Shown: in pieces, positions 25,652 to 33,916 of the stretch
Numbering within the stretch: the first letter of the stretch is position 1
Layout of the letters: every line of letters starts with the position of its first letter
Assembly (NCBI RefSeq): GCF_009765975.1
Contig: NZ_LMUJ01000100.1
Span: forward strand, 1 to 46,374
Origin: Acidisphaera sp. S103
GTDB taxonomy: Bacteria; Pseudomonadota; Alphaproteobacteria; Acetobacterales; Acetobacteraceae
Reading direction: 5' to 3'
DNA: 46,374 nucleotides
The notes under the pieces: model-generated
Database searches by the model: none
Told to the model about the DNA's origin: nothing
The model's input: only the letters and a program-made list of their open reading frames with translations
Made by a program: the position numbers and the translations under genes

Positions 25652-27283
25652 TTAATCCGTTATCCGGTTCGATCCGTGCCGGTGTAACAGTGCATCGATC
25701 TCGGCCGCCTGGATCGGCCGGCCGGCCGGATCGTCCTGGATGCCGCCGCATCCGCCGGTCTCAACCGGCACGGCATACTCGGTCGTCGCCATCCCTGGGG
25801 CCGATGTGGTCCAGAGCGTCACGATGCGAACACCGAGAGCGCGCAGGCGGTGGAGTTCGGCCTGAACCGGTGCCCCCGGCGACAGCAGCGCGCTTTCGAC
25901 TATCTCCAATTCCAGCCGTTCAGCGGCCAGTCCGGATGCATGCAGGGCCGCCTGGACCGCGTCGAACAGAGTTTCGCCATCAGCCAACTGCCGGGGCGAG
26001 ACGTGCACCGCCACGGTCATTGGTGCCGGCCAGTGCGCGGCCTCCGCGCACGCGGTTGTCAGCATCCATCCGGCCAGCGCGACGATGCAGCCTGTGTCCT
26101 CGGCGACAGGCATGAACTGTTGGGTCGGCACGGCGCCTCGGGTCGGATGGTTCCAGCATGGCACGGCTTCAAACCCAGTCGGTGCCTGATTTCCGGTGTC
26201 GAATCGCGCCTGGTAGGCGAGCGACAGCTCACCCAGCGACAGTGCCTTTCGCAGGTCGGTTTCCAGATCCCGCCGTGTGCGGGCGGCTGTTGCCAGGGTG
26301 GGTTCGAAAATCCGCCAGACGTCGCCGCCGGCGGATTTCGCGTCATACAGCGCCAGTTCGGCGTGGCGTGTCAGGTGGTCGGCCGACGGTCCGTGTTCCG
26401 GGGAGTGGGCGATGCCGATACTGGCACCGATCTGGGCGATCTGGCCTTCGACCAGGAAGGGGCGCGACAGGATGTCGACGATCCGAGTTGCCAGTGCTTC
26501 GGCCCGTTCGCCGTTAGTGAGCAGGATGGCGAACTCATCGCCGCCGAGGCGGATCAGCAGGTCTTCTTCCCGCGTTTCCCGGCGCAGACGCTGGGCGACG
26601 AGGCACAGCAGTGCGTCGCCCACGGCGGGGCCGAACGTATCGTTGACCGGCTTGAAGCGGTCGAGATCGATCATCAGCAAGGTGTGCCGGGAGTCGGGTT
26701 CGGCGTTGTCGGCCAGGGTACGCAGCGTTTGATTGAAATGCCGGCGGTTGCCCAGTCCGGTCAGCGGATCGAGCCAGGCATCGCCGCCGGTTTGCGCCGG
26801 TTCACGCCGTCCGGCCGCCAACGCCATCGTTCCGTCATCGATTACCAGCATCCAGTAGTGCGATCCGATCCCCCGCACCTGGATGGTGATCCGGCGATCC
26901 CGCCCCAGGGCGATTCGCAGCCAGCTTTCCGGCTCCACCCGGTCGCCGGCGGCGATGTGCGTGGCGGTAAAGGCGATGATCCGGTCCCGCTGCTGGAAGG
27001 TCAGGTTGGCGATGCCCGCCAGGATGGCCGTCAGAGGCGGCGTGTCGGCAGCCATCAGCGGCGGAACGCCGAACAGTCCGGCAGCCTGTTCGTTCCAGAA
27101 CACCAGCCGGGATTCCGCGTCGAGAACCGCGAGGGCCAGTGGCAGGTGTGCCAGCATGGCGTTGGCCAACCGGCCGTCAGCCCCGGCTCGCCGCCGTGAT
27201 GCGCCGCGTTCCGGCTGGGACGGCCGCACGCCGCCGGCCAATCCATCTGGTGCCCGCGCCGCCCAAGGTGCTCGCAATGTCAT
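25652..27283 (-). CDS. PAS-GGDEF diguanylate cyclase with eroded EAL domain
   Basis: 543 aa from the ATG at 27283; a TTG at 27316 is an alternative. Residues about 40-150 look like a PAS sensor (LAVLDAESRLVFWNEQAAGLFG). Residues about 168-330 are a GGDEF domain with DPLTGLGNRR, MIDLDRFKPVNDT, intact GGDEF (247-251) and an RxxD inhibitory site (REED, 238-241), so c-di-GMP synthesis is expected. Residues about 345-490 match the first half of an EAL domain but are degenerate: EAV replaces EAL, VAVHVSPRQL replaces the usual NLS, and ELEIVES stands for ELExTE. The DDFG motif is absent; after LGVRI the frame departs into unrelated sequence. An A-L-D-H-I-G relict lies in another frame at 25817-25800. 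Phosphodiesterase activity is therefore very unlikely. Confidence 0.85.
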   Translation of the reverse strand: MTLRAPWAARAPDGLAGGVRPSQPERGASRRRAGADGRLANAMLAHLPLALAVLDAESRLVFWNEQAAGLFGVPPLMAADTPPLTAILAGIANLTFQQRDRIIAFTATHIAAGDRVEPESWLRIALGRDRRITIQVRGIGSHYWMLVIDDGTMALAAGRREPAQTGGDAWLDPLTGLGNRRHFNQTLRTLADNAEPDSRHTLLMIDLDRFKPVNDTFGPAVGDALLCLVAQRLRRETREEDLLIRLGGDEFAILLTNGERAEALATRIVDILSRPFLVEGQIAQIGASIGIAHSPEHGPSADHLTRHAELALYDAKSAGGDVWRIFEPTLATAARTRRDLETDLRKALSLGELSLAYQARFDTGNQAPTGFEAVPCWNHPTRGAVPTQQFMPVAEDTGCIVALAGWMLTTACAEAAHWPAPMTVAVHVSPRQLADGETLFDAVQAALHASGLAAERLELEIVESALLSPGAPVQAELHRLRALGVRIVTLWTTSAPGMATTEYAVPVETGGCGGIQDDPAGRPIQAAEIDALLHRHGSNRITD

Positions 27284-27443
27284 TTCCCGCGCATCCAAAA
27301 CTACAAACAGCGGCAACGATATCCGCGGAGCCTTACCGAACCGTTAACGCGCGTGATTTTTCGTTTGTGGAATTTCGGTTTCGGTCCAATTGGGTGTGGC
27401 AGGCCGCTTGACCCTGGATGCCACCCCGCCCTAAACGCGCGAT

Positions 27444-28355
27444 ATGAGCGAATCACACACGCCGGCAATCGACATCGCCGCGGCGACCGAACAGGCCCAT
27501 GTCCTCGCCCAGGCCCTGCCTTTCCTGCGCCGCTATGCCGGCGCGACGGTCGTGGTGAAATACGGCGGTCATGCGATGGGCGAGGAGCACCTGGCGCAGC
27601 AGTTCGGCAACGATATCGCCTTGCTGAAGCAGGTCGGCATCAACCCTGTCGTGGTGCATGGCGGCGGGCCGCAGATCAACGCGATGCTGAAGCGCCTCGC
27701 CATCCAGTCCACCTTCATCGACGGGCTGCGCGTCACCGATGCGGCGATGGTGGAGGTGGTGGAAATGGTGCTGGCCGGCACCGTCAACAAATATGTCGCC
27801 GGGCTGATTACCCGGGCCGGTGCGCTGGCGGTGGGCGTTTCCGGCAAGGATGGCGGGATGATCCGCGCTCGTAAGCTGCAACGGACGAAGAAGGATCCGG
27901 ACAGCCATATCGAGCGGGCGCTCGATCTTGGCTTCGTCGGGGAACCGAGCGGTGTGGATGCCCGGGTGATTCATGCGCTGACTGGTGGGGGGCTGGTGCC
28001 GGTGATCGCGCCGATTGGTGTCGATGCCGACGGTCAGACGTTCAACATCAACGCCGATACGGTGGCGGCAGCGGTGGCGGGCGCGTTGAATGCGACTCGG
28101 TTGCTGATGCTGACCGACGTGCCGGGGGTGCTGGACAAGGACAAGAAGCTGATCCCGTCACTGACCTTGGCCGAGGTCGAGGAACGAATCGCCGATGGCA
28201 CGATCACCGGCGGGATGATCCCGAAGGTGGAGAACTGCGTCGAGGCGGTGCGTCAGGGCGTCAAGGGCGCGGTTATCCTGGATGGAAGGGTGCCGCATGC
28301 CTGCCTGCTGGAGCTGTTCACCGAGGCCGGGCCGGGGACGCTGATCAAGCGGTAA
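27444..28355 (+). CDS. argB: Acetylglutamate kinase
   Basis: 303 aa, standard length for ArgB, the second enzyme of arginine synthesis. It phosphorylates N-acetyl-L-glutamate with ATP in the cytoplasm. Signatures: [10 protein letters not shown] (ATP phosphate-binding lysine), [72 protein letters not shown] and the Lys-containing [10 protein letters not shown]. An N-terminal helix of about 25 residues ([20 protein letters not shown]) is present, as in arginine-sensitive hexameric enzymes, so feedback control by arginine is likely. It is divergent from the GGDEF operon and convergent with the GFA gene. Confidence 0.96.
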   Translation: MSESHTPAIDIAAATEQAHVLAQALPFLRRYAGATVVVKYGGHAMGEEHLAQQFGNDIALLKQVGINPVVVHGGGPQINAMLKRLAIQSTFIDGLRVTDAAMVEVVEMVLAGTVNKYVAGLITRAGALAVGVSGKDGGMIRARKLQRTKKDPDSHIERALDLGFVGEPSGVDARVIHALTGGGLVPVIAPIGVDADGQTFNINADTVAAAVAGALNATRLLMLTDVPGVLDKDKKLIPSLTLAEVEERIADGTITGGMIPKVENCVEAVRQGVKGAVILDGRVPHACLLELFTEAGPGTLIKR

Positions 28356-28359
28356 GGGA

Positions 28360-28812
28360 CTACGCCAGCGCTCGGTCCAGGATGGCCTTGAGCGTGTCGG
28401 CGCCGTGGGTACCGGGCGGCGTCACGTGGCCGCCGTGGGCGATCCGGTTGCGCTGGGCGTCCTCCCAGTGGCGGCCATCGAAGAATCGGGTGGGTTTCAG
28501 GGACGGCCCGTCGATGCCGTCGAGGCACCGTGCGTTCACGGTGACTTTGTCTGGCTGGGAACGCGGTACGTAAAAGGCGGCCATGCCGCAATGCGAGCAG
28601 AACGGGTGCTGCGCGACACCGGTCTCAAAGGTGTAGACGGTCAGCGCATCTTTGCCGCGCAGCAGGGTGAAGTCGGCCGGGAAGACCGGCAGGTGGAGAA
28701 TCCCCTTCTTGGTGCAGACGGTACAGCTGCACTGCGACAGCAGGTCCAGATCGACCTGGGCGCGGAACCGGACCCGGCCGCAATGGCAGCCACCTTCCCG
28801 GGTTTCAAGCAT
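28360..28812 (-). CDS. GFA-family zinc protein (glutathione-dependent formaldehyde-activating-like)
   Basis: 150 aa. The CENP-V/GFA fold with two zinc sites is shown by G-G-C-H-C-G (C9, C11), CSCTVC (C28, C30, C33) and FCSHCG (C72, C75). The founding member was proposed to speed the reaction of formaldehyde with glutathione; many family members have other or unknown functions. FFDGRHWED in the C-terminal part is common in this subgroup. It ends 4 bp from the argB stop on the opposite strand. Confidence 0.85.
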   Translation of the reverse strand: MLETREGGCHCGRVRFRAQVDLDLLSQCSCTVCTKKGILHLPVFPADFTLLRGKDALTVYTFETGVAQHPFCSHCGMAAFYVPRSQPDKVTVNARCLDGIDGPSLKPTRFFDGRHWEDAQRNRIAHGGHVTPPGTHGADTLKAILDRALA

Positions 28813-28974
28813 CGACGGACTCCCCTAGCAGGCGCTGATGATCCGCTGGTCGTCGCGCGGGCGTCAAGGGTCGCGGGGACGAGCGTCGTCAATCAATCGC
28901 TAACCTTTTGCTGCGACGGTCGGGGGTGGTCCGGTGATCGGGCTTGTAAACCTGTAGGTCAATGGCATATAAGA

Positions 28975-29328
28975 ATGGCACGTTGGCGGCGAGATCAACT
29001 TTGGTTCGAACTGGAAGACGAGACCAGCGTCCATCCCATCGCGACGTTGGTTATCCAGACCCCGGTCGGACGACTCTCGGTGATGGCGGAGACAATTCGG
29101 CAGGGCCGCTCGCTGGCACTTCGCGGACTTCATGTCCAGAGCGAGGGTTTCGGCCGTAACGCGATTGGACCGGCGAACCTTACTTTCCTGGTTCGTGTTT
29201 TCATGGAGGTGATGAACCTTGACGAACTCGTGGTTACCGGAGGGATTCGAACGACTGGCGCGAACCCAGGGCGCCCCCCGCGTGAGCGACGGTTCACCCG
29301 CGACCGTGCTGATCGAATGGGCTGGTGA
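28975..29328 (+). CDS. Hypothetical protein overlapping an XRE regulator
   Basis: 117 aa from the ATG at 28975. The family is not recognised. It starts with basic and acidic residues (MARWRRDQLWFELEDETS), then strands TLVIQTPVGRLSVMAE, a helix with NLTFLVRVFMEVMNLDEL, and a basic, proline-rich C-terminus with RTTGANPGRPPRERRFTR. It overlaps the downstream regulator gene by about 110 bp if that uses the TTG at 29219. AT-rich TATAAG sits only two bases before the ATG, so the true start could be a little further in. Position before an XRE gene resembles toxin-antitoxin modules with the toxin first, but no toxin fold can be named. Confidence 0.5.
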   Translation: MARWRRDQLWFELEDETSVHPIATLVIQTPVGRLSVMAETIRQGRSLALRGLHVQSEGFGRNAIGPANLTFLVRVFMEVMNLDELVVTGGIRTTGANPGRPPRERRFTRDRADRMGW

Positions 29329-29740
29329 TATCCGTCAAATCAGGACGATCGACGCCATCAGGGCGCTGACGAAGCGATGGACGCCGGTGTTGCGCGGGAA
29401 GCGGGCGGTCGAAGCGATGGTCGAGCACAAGCGTGCTTTCATCACGGTGCCCCGGCTGGAATCGTTCGAGGCGCTGGCGGCTGAACTGGTGGCGGCCGGT
29501 GTCAAGGTGACCCGCGTCGTTCAGGACGAGATCGATGTAAAAGCCATTCGCCAGCGGCTCGACCTGACGCAGGAGCAGTTCGCGATCCATTACGGGCTGG
29601 AACTCGATGCGGTGCGGAACTGGGAACATGGCCGGCGCAAGCCGGACACGGCGGCACAAAGCTATCTGCGCGCGATCAGCAACGACCCGGCGGGGGTGGA
29701 AGCCGCGTTGTGGGGCCAGACCGATCCGGTGCCGGGGTGA
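29219..29740 (+). CDS. XRE-family HTH regulator, antitoxin-like
   Basis: 173 aa if translation begins at the TTG at 29219, which has GGAGG nine bases upstream; a GTG at 29282 would shorten it to 152 aa. The C-terminal 65 residues are an HTH_3/YiaG-type domain: VKAIRQRLDLTQEQFAIHYG followed by ELDAVRNWEHGRRKPD and a final helix SYLRAISNDP. This form is common in HigA/MqsA-like antitoxins. The N-terminal 90 residues include TVLIEWAGDIRQIRTID and AFITVPRLESFEALA and are not assigned. It overlaps the small gene upstream in a different frame, implying joint expression. It probably binds its own promoter. Confidence 0.7.
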   Translation: MTNSWLPEGFERLARTQGAPRVSDGSPATVLIEWAGDIRQIRTIDAIRALTKRWTPVLRGKRAVEAMVEHKRAFITVPRLESFEALAAELVAAGVKVTRVVQDEIDVKAIRQRLDLTQEQFAIHYGLELDAVRNWEHGRRKPDTAAQSYLRAISNDPAGVEAALWGQTDPVPG

Positions 29741-29768
29741 TCCTGTCGCCTCGGTTCAGACTTCGCTC

Positions 29769-29798
29769 TTGACCCCTGCCCGCCTGCCGAACCATATA
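29769..29798 (+). promoter_or_regulatory. Likely promoter of tRNA-Cys
   Basis: TTGACC at 29769-29774 and CATATA at 29793-29798 are separated by 18 bases. The tRNA begins 19 bases after the -10-like box. The fit to the sigma-70 pattern is good for -35 and moderate for -10. Confidence 0.5.
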
Positions 29799-29816
29799 CC
29801 GCGCCTGCGCCCCGGG

Positions 29817-29890
29817 GGTCCGGTGGCAGAGTGGTGATGCATCGGACTGCAAATCCGCGGATGCCGGTTCGATTCCGGCCCGGACCTCCA
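29817..29890 (+). tRNA. tRNA-Cys (GCA)
   Basis: 74 nt including an encoded CCA end. The acceptor stem GGTCCGG pairs with CCGGACC, followed by T and CCA. The anticodon loop CTGCAAA has GCA at 29849-29851, and the T arm GCCGGTTCGATTCCGGC is canonical. One mismatch (T opposite C) sits at the top of the anticodon stem. Confidence 0.95.
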
Positions 29891-29904
29891 AATCCTCCTC
29901 TGGT

Positions 29905-30732
29905 TCAGCCGTAGAACGCCTTCGCGTTGTCCCACAGTGCGCGCCGGGCGAGGTCGGGGCCGAGCGCGTTGCGCAGCAGGTCGACGTCCGATGCCTCGAA
30001 CGGCCGAGCGGCTCGGGTGGACGGCAGGTCGGTGCCGAACATCAGGGCGGCGGGATCGCGGGCAGCGATCGCGGCGAGCGCCTGGGGCACGTCCATCTTG
30101 ACGCGGCCGAAACCGGTCGCCTTCACCTTTACCCCGGCGGATACCAGGTCGAGCAGCACCGGCAGGCCGGCCTGGGTCATCCCCAGATGATCGATCGACA
30201 GCGGCGCCGGCATGCGGCCCAATCGGTCGACATAAGGCCGTAGCGCGGCAGCATCGGCGTAGATTTCGGCGTGCCAGCCGGCAACGGCATGCGCCCGTGT
30301 GGCCAACGCCACCACGTCATCGACGCTGTCGATCCGGCCGCGATACATGTTGAAGCGCAGGGCGCGGACGCCGGCATGCGACAGGTCGAGCAGCGCGGCG
30401 TCGGTGATGTCGGGAGGCACCTGGGCGACGCCGACCCAGCCGGGGCCCAGTTCGGCGAGTGTCGCGCGCAGATAGGTCTGGTCGAACCCCTGGAAGGAGC
30501 CGGAGACGACCGCGCCCGCCGTGATGCCCAGCTTGCCGGCGGCAGCGCGATACGCCGGCAGCAGATAGGGCGGCGGCAGGTAGCCCTCATTGGCGATCAG
30601 CGGAAATCTTGGGTCGATGATATGGAAATGGCTGTCGAACACCGGTTGGGCGTGGGTTGGGCCGGGGCCCATTCCGGCGACCGCGGCGCCAACGAGAACC
30701 GCTCGGCGGCCGGACCGACCATTTTTCGTCAT
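29905..30732 (-). CDS. Exported amidohydrolase (LigI/2-pyrone-4,6-dicarboxylate lactonase-like)
   Basis: 275 aa. The start at 30732 is chosen for GGGAG eight bases upstream. The N-terminus MTKNGRSGRRAVLVGAAVAG with a following T-H-A-Q looks like a Tat signal peptide, cleaved near residue 29. The TIM-barrel amidohydrolase_2 fold begins at once with FDSHFHIID (H35, H37), and later has SIDHLG and a final MFGTDLP, whose Asp is the catalytic base. Relatives hydrolyse lactones such as 2-pyrone-4,6-dicarboxylate, often without a bound metal. Periplasmic export is unusual for this family and rests on the twin-arginine stretch. Confidence 0.72.
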   Translation of the reverse strand: MTKNGRSGRRAVLVGAAVAGMGPGPTHAQPVFDSHFHIIDPRFPLIANEGYLPPPYLLPAYRAAAGKLGITAGAVVSGSFQGFDQTYLRATLAELGPGWVGVAQVPPDITDAALLDLSHAGVRALRFNMYRGRIDSVDDVVALATRAHAVAGWHAEIYADAAALRPYVDRLGRMPAPLSIDHLGMTQAGLPVLLDLVSAGVKVKATGFGRVKMDVPQALAAIAARDPAALMFGTDLPSTRAARPFEASDVDLLRNALGPDLARRALWDNAKAFYG

Positions 30733-30845
30733 CTTGTGTGCTCCCATCCCGTCGGCGGGCAGTCCCACAACGCCGCGCCGGCGTCAATAAACCCAGGTCT
30801 GGTGCCGGAGTCCCGGGTTGTCCACAAGATTTTGACCTTTGCACT

Positions 30846-30850
30846 GATTC
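30846..30850. promoter_or_regulatory. GANTC site upstream of gcrA
   Basis: GATTC, the CcrM methylation sequence, lies 69 bp upstream of the GcrA start, just after a TTGACC box at 30832-30837. In Caulobacter, GcrA acts with sigma-70 at promoters carrying methylated GANTC. A single 5-bp site can occur by chance, so autoregulation is only a suggestion. Confidence 0.3.
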
Positions 30851-30918
30851 AGTCGTTGCCAGCGGTTTCGCCTGCCCATACTGTATTTAGTAGGCAGCGT
30901 CTTAGAAGGAACCAGCAT

Positions 30919-31458
30919 ATGGTATGGGACGACGAGACGATCCGTCATTTGAGGGATCTCTGGACGCAAGGGCATTCGACGGCCGAGATCGGCCGCCGGC
31001 TGGGTGTGTCCAAAAACGCCATCGTGGGGAAGGCCCATCGGCTCGACCTTGATGCTCGTCCGTCACCCATAAGGCGTGATGCTGCGAAGCCGGCAACGGA
31101 GCGTCCGTCGCCCTATCCGCGGATGGCGGGACCGACCCTGCCGCCGCTGGCCAGCGCGGGCGGTCCATCGGCGCCATTGGCCACACCGCATGTTCAGGTG
31201 CTGCGTTCGCCGCCGGCCATCGGCCCCCGGCCGGTCGCACCAGCGCCGGCTGTAACCCCCGTCCCGCGCGCGGTGATGCCGGTCGCGCCGATCCAGGTTC
31301 GGCGCTCCGCCCCGTCGTGCTGCTGGCCGATCGGGGAACCGGGGACGAAGACGTTCCGATTCTGCGACGACGCCTCGGTCGCCGGCAAGCCGTATTGCGA
31401 CGAGCATGCCAAGCTGGCCTATGTGAAACTGCGCGACCGCAAGGAAGACGCAGCCTAA
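30919..31458 (+). CDS. gcrA: GcrA cell cycle regulator
   Basis: 179 aa with AGAAGGA before the ATG at 30919. The N-terminal DNA-binding domain is diagnostic: VWDDETIRHLRDLWTQGHS followed by AEIGRRLGVSKNAIVGKAHR and a basic turn. A Pro/Ala-rich linker (about 47-130) leads to the C-terminal sigma-70-binding part with CCWPIGEPGT, FRFCDD and KPYCDEHAKLAY. GcrA stimulates sigma-70 promoters, especially those with methylated GANTC, and controls the cell cycle in alphaproteobacteria. It heads the conserved run that continues with the methyltransferase-like gene, TolC, PopZ and ValS. Confidence 0.95.
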   Translation: MVWDDETIRHLRDLWTQGHSTAEIGRRLGVSKNAIVGKAHRLDLDARPSPIRRDAAKPATERPSPYPRMAGPTLPPLASAGGPSAPLATPHVQVLRSPPAIGPRPVAPAPAVTPVPRAVMPVAPIQVRRSAPSCCWPIGEPGTKTFRFCDDASVAGKPYCDEHAKLAYVKLRDRKEDAA

Positions 31459-31541
31459 ACCATGAGTACACCGGCGACGAAAGCTTTGCGGCGCGGCATG
31501 CCCCGTCTATAAGGGGGCCGCCCCAGAAGCCGAGTGACGAT

Positions 31542-32210
31542 ATGGCCACGCCAGCCGAACATTTCGCCGACGCCCGCAATTGCATGGTGGATAGCCAGAT
31601 CCGTCCCAACCGGGTGGCCGATCCACGCATCCTGTCGGCCATGCGGCGCCTGCCGCGGGAACGGTTCCTGCCCGCGAATGTGTGGTCGCTCGCCTACGCG
31701 GATGAAGACGTGCCGCTGGGCAACGGGCGGTTCATGCTGGAGCCGATGGTGCTGGCCAAACTGCTCCAGGCCGCCAATCTGCGTGACAACGAGCGTGTCC
31801 TGGTCGTCGGTGCCGGCACTGGCTATGGCGCCGCGGTGCTGGCCGCCTGTGGCTGCCGGGTCACGGCGCTGGAAGAAGATGCTTCCCTGTTGGCGATCGC
31901 CCGGACCGTGCTACCGGTCGAGGCACCAAGCGTGACCCTGGTTACGGGACCTTTGGCGGCCGGCTGGCCGGCTCACGGACCGTTCGACCTTATTCTGATC
32001 GAGGGCGCTGTCCCGCAAATCCCGGCCGCCCTGGCCACGCAGACGCACCAGGAAAACGGACGGATCCTTGCCGCGATCCATGCAGAAGGTCGCATCACCC
32101 AGGCCGTCATCGCCGAGGCAACGGCGTTCGGTGTGGGTATTTCGCCACTGTTCGACTGCGGCACGCCGCTCATCCCGTCTTTACGAAAAGCGCCAATGTT
32201 TGCATTTTGA
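31542..32210 (+). CDS. Protein-L-isoaspartate O-methyltransferase-like protein
   Basis: 222 aa. The segment MVDSQIRPNRVADPRILSA and LPRERFLP match the start of the PCMT family, and VLVVGAGTGYGAAVLA is the SAM-binding motif I. DLILIEGAVPQIP corresponds to the family's post-motif region. In the canonical enzyme SAM is used to methylate isoaspartyl residues and start repair of aged proteins. The alphaproteobacterial copy next to tolC is divergent and shorter in its C-terminal half, so enzyme activity is not certain. It starts 83 bp after gcrA and 163 bp before the TolC gene. Confidence 0.82.
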   Translation: MATPAEHFADARNCMVDSQIRPNRVADPRILSAMRRLPRERFLPANVWSLAYADEDVPLGNGRFMLEPMVLAKLLQAANLRDNERVLVVGAGTGYGAAVLAACGCRVTALEEDASLLAIARTVLPVEAPSVTLVTGPLAAGWPAHGPFDLILIEGAVPQIPAALATQTHQENGRILAAIHAEGRITQAVIAEATAFGVGISPLFDCGTPLIPSLRKAPMFAF

Positions 32211-32373
32211 GACCGACCGAGGCGATCCTATGCAACGCGGTACTGGACAGAACGGTGTTATCGGGACGAATCTAATTTCGCTGGGCCGCAGTCGCGGTTA
32301 GTTAACCAAATCTTCAGATAACCATCCGATAAGCCGGCCAGGATGGCAGGCGGTCTTGTGAGAAGGGTTCCGA

Positions 32374-33903
32374 ATGGGTCTGCGTCATGGATTGCTTGCC
32401 GGCTTCAGCCTGGTCGCGCTAGCGGCCTCCGCTGGGGCTCAGACGTTACCGGTGCCTCCGGTCGCGCCGCGCGTCAAAGTGGCGCAGGCATCGGCGCCCG
32501 TCGCTCCGGCAGCTAAATCCAGGCCGGCGATGGCCGCCAAGGCACGTGTGGTAAATGGCCAGCAGGCGCTTCCGCATACCCTGGCCGAGGCACTGGCGGC
32601 GACGTATTCGAACCAGCCCGCGTTGCAGGCCGAACGGGCGAAACTGCGGGCAACCGACGAAAACGTGCCGACCGCACTCTCGGGATGGCGCCCGACGGTT
32701 GTCCTGGGGGGGTCCACCGGCTATGGCGACGGCATGACGCGCACCTACTCCGGGACACTGCAGAGCGTGCAGAACGTGCAAACCGACCGGTTGATCGGCA
32801 CCGCCCAGGCCACCCTCACCCAAAACCTCTACACCGGCGGCAAGACACAGGGTAACATCAACCGCTCGAAGAACCAGGTCTACGCGGAGCGGGCGAACCT
32901 TATCGCGCAAGAGCAGACCAGCTTCACCAACGCCATCAGTGCCTATGTCGGAGTCATCCAGAACAAGGAATTGCTGGAACTGCAGGTGAACAACGAACAG
33001 GTGCTCGCCAAGCAGCTTCAGGCTACAAACGACCGGTTCCGGGTTGGCGAGATCACCCGCACGGACGTCGCCCAGGCTGAGGCAGCACTCGAAGGTGCCC
33101 GCGCGACCCGTGAGACGGCGGAAGGCACGCTACAGACCGCTCGCGGCACGTTCCAGCAGATCATTGGCGTGTTTCCGCCGGACGATCTGGTGGAGCCGCA
33201 ACCTTTGAACCTGCCGGTACATAACGAGCAGGAGGCCTCCGTGCTCGCCGGGGTCAACAATCCGAATGTCGTCAGCGCCCAGTTCACCGACGCCGCGGCC
33301 AAGGATGCAGTCGATGTGGCGTTTGCCGCGCTGATGCCGCAGGTCAGCCTGCAAGGACAGACGTTCCAGCAGAACAACGCCGGCGGCCGCAGTAGCCAGG
33401 CCAATGGCTATCAGATCCTGGCGCAGGTTTCACTGCCCTTGTACCAAGGCGGCGCGGAATACTCGGCGGTTCGCCAGGCACGCCAATCCGAGCAGCAGGC
33501 CAACCGGCTGATCGACGATGCCAAGCGGACGGCGGTGCAAAACGCGGTGCAGGCCTGGGATACGCTGGTTGCCGCCAAGGCCGCCGCCGACAGCACCCGC
33601 GCGGCAATCCACGCCAACGAAGTAGCCCTGGAGGGCGTCGAGCGCGAGGCCATTGTCGGCAGCCGCACCACGCTGGACGTACTGAACGCGACCCAGGCCC
33701 TGCTGACGTCCCGCACGACGCTGGTGCAGAACCTCGCCCAGGTGATCAGCGCGTCCTATGGGGTTGCCGCCGCGATCGGCCGCCTGACCGCCAGGGACCT
33801 GCATCTGCAGGTGCCGCTGTATGACGACACCGCCTACTACAAAGAGGTCAAGGACAAATGGTTTGGCCTTGGCGACTATGCCACCAACCAGCCGGGTCGC
33901 TGA
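32374..33903 (+). CDS. TolC-family outer membrane channel
   Basis: 509 aa. A signal peptide is clear (MGLRHGLLAGFSLVALAASA, cleavage after AGA near residue 22). A Pro/Ala/Lys-rich linker follows, then HTLAEALAATYSNQPALQAE, the usual start of the outer membrane efflux domain. Two repeats of long coiled-coil helices with strands are present, including TLTQNLYTGG and LPLYQGGAEYSAVRQAR, the paired beta-hairpin starts, and GSRTTLDVLNATQALLTSRT near the end. Such trimers span the outer membrane and periplasm for drug efflux or type I secretion. No inner-membrane partner lies next to it, so it may serve several pumps. Confidence 0.9.
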   Translation: MGLRHGLLAGFSLVALAASAGAQTLPVPPVAPRVKVAQASAPVAPAAKSRPAMAAKARVVNGQQALPHTLAEALAATYSNQPALQAERAKLRATDENVPTALSGWRPTVVLGGSTGYGDGMTRTYSGTLQSVQNVQTDRLIGTAQATLTQNLYTGGKTQGNINRSKNQVYAERANLIAQEQTSFTNAISAYVGVIQNKELLELQVNNEQVLAKQLQATNDRFRVGEITRTDVAQAEAALEGARATRETAEGTLQTARGTFQQIIGVFPPDDLVEPQPLNLPVHNEQEASVLAGVNNPNVVSAQFTDAAAKDAVDVAFAALMPQVSLQGQTFQQNNAGGRSSQANGYQILAQVSLPLYQGGAEYSAVRQARQSEQQANRLIDDAKRTAVQNAVQAWDTLVAAKAAADSTRAAIHANEVALEGVEREAIVGSRTTLDVLNATQALLTSRTTLVQNLAQVISASYGVAAAIGRLTARDLHLQVPLYDDTAYYKEVKDKWFGLGDYATNQPGR

Positions 33904-33916
33904 CGATGGTCCGCAC

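Noticed and set aside
25652..27283. Active EAL phosphodiesterase
   Set aside because: The EAL, Asn and DDFG motifs needed for metal binding are altered or lost, and the domain ends early.
32268..32340. CtrA-type operator upstream of the TolC gene
   Set aside because: A TTAACC motif is present near 32303, but the TTAA-N7-TTAA spacing is not met; the GAATC nearby alone is too short to support a claim.
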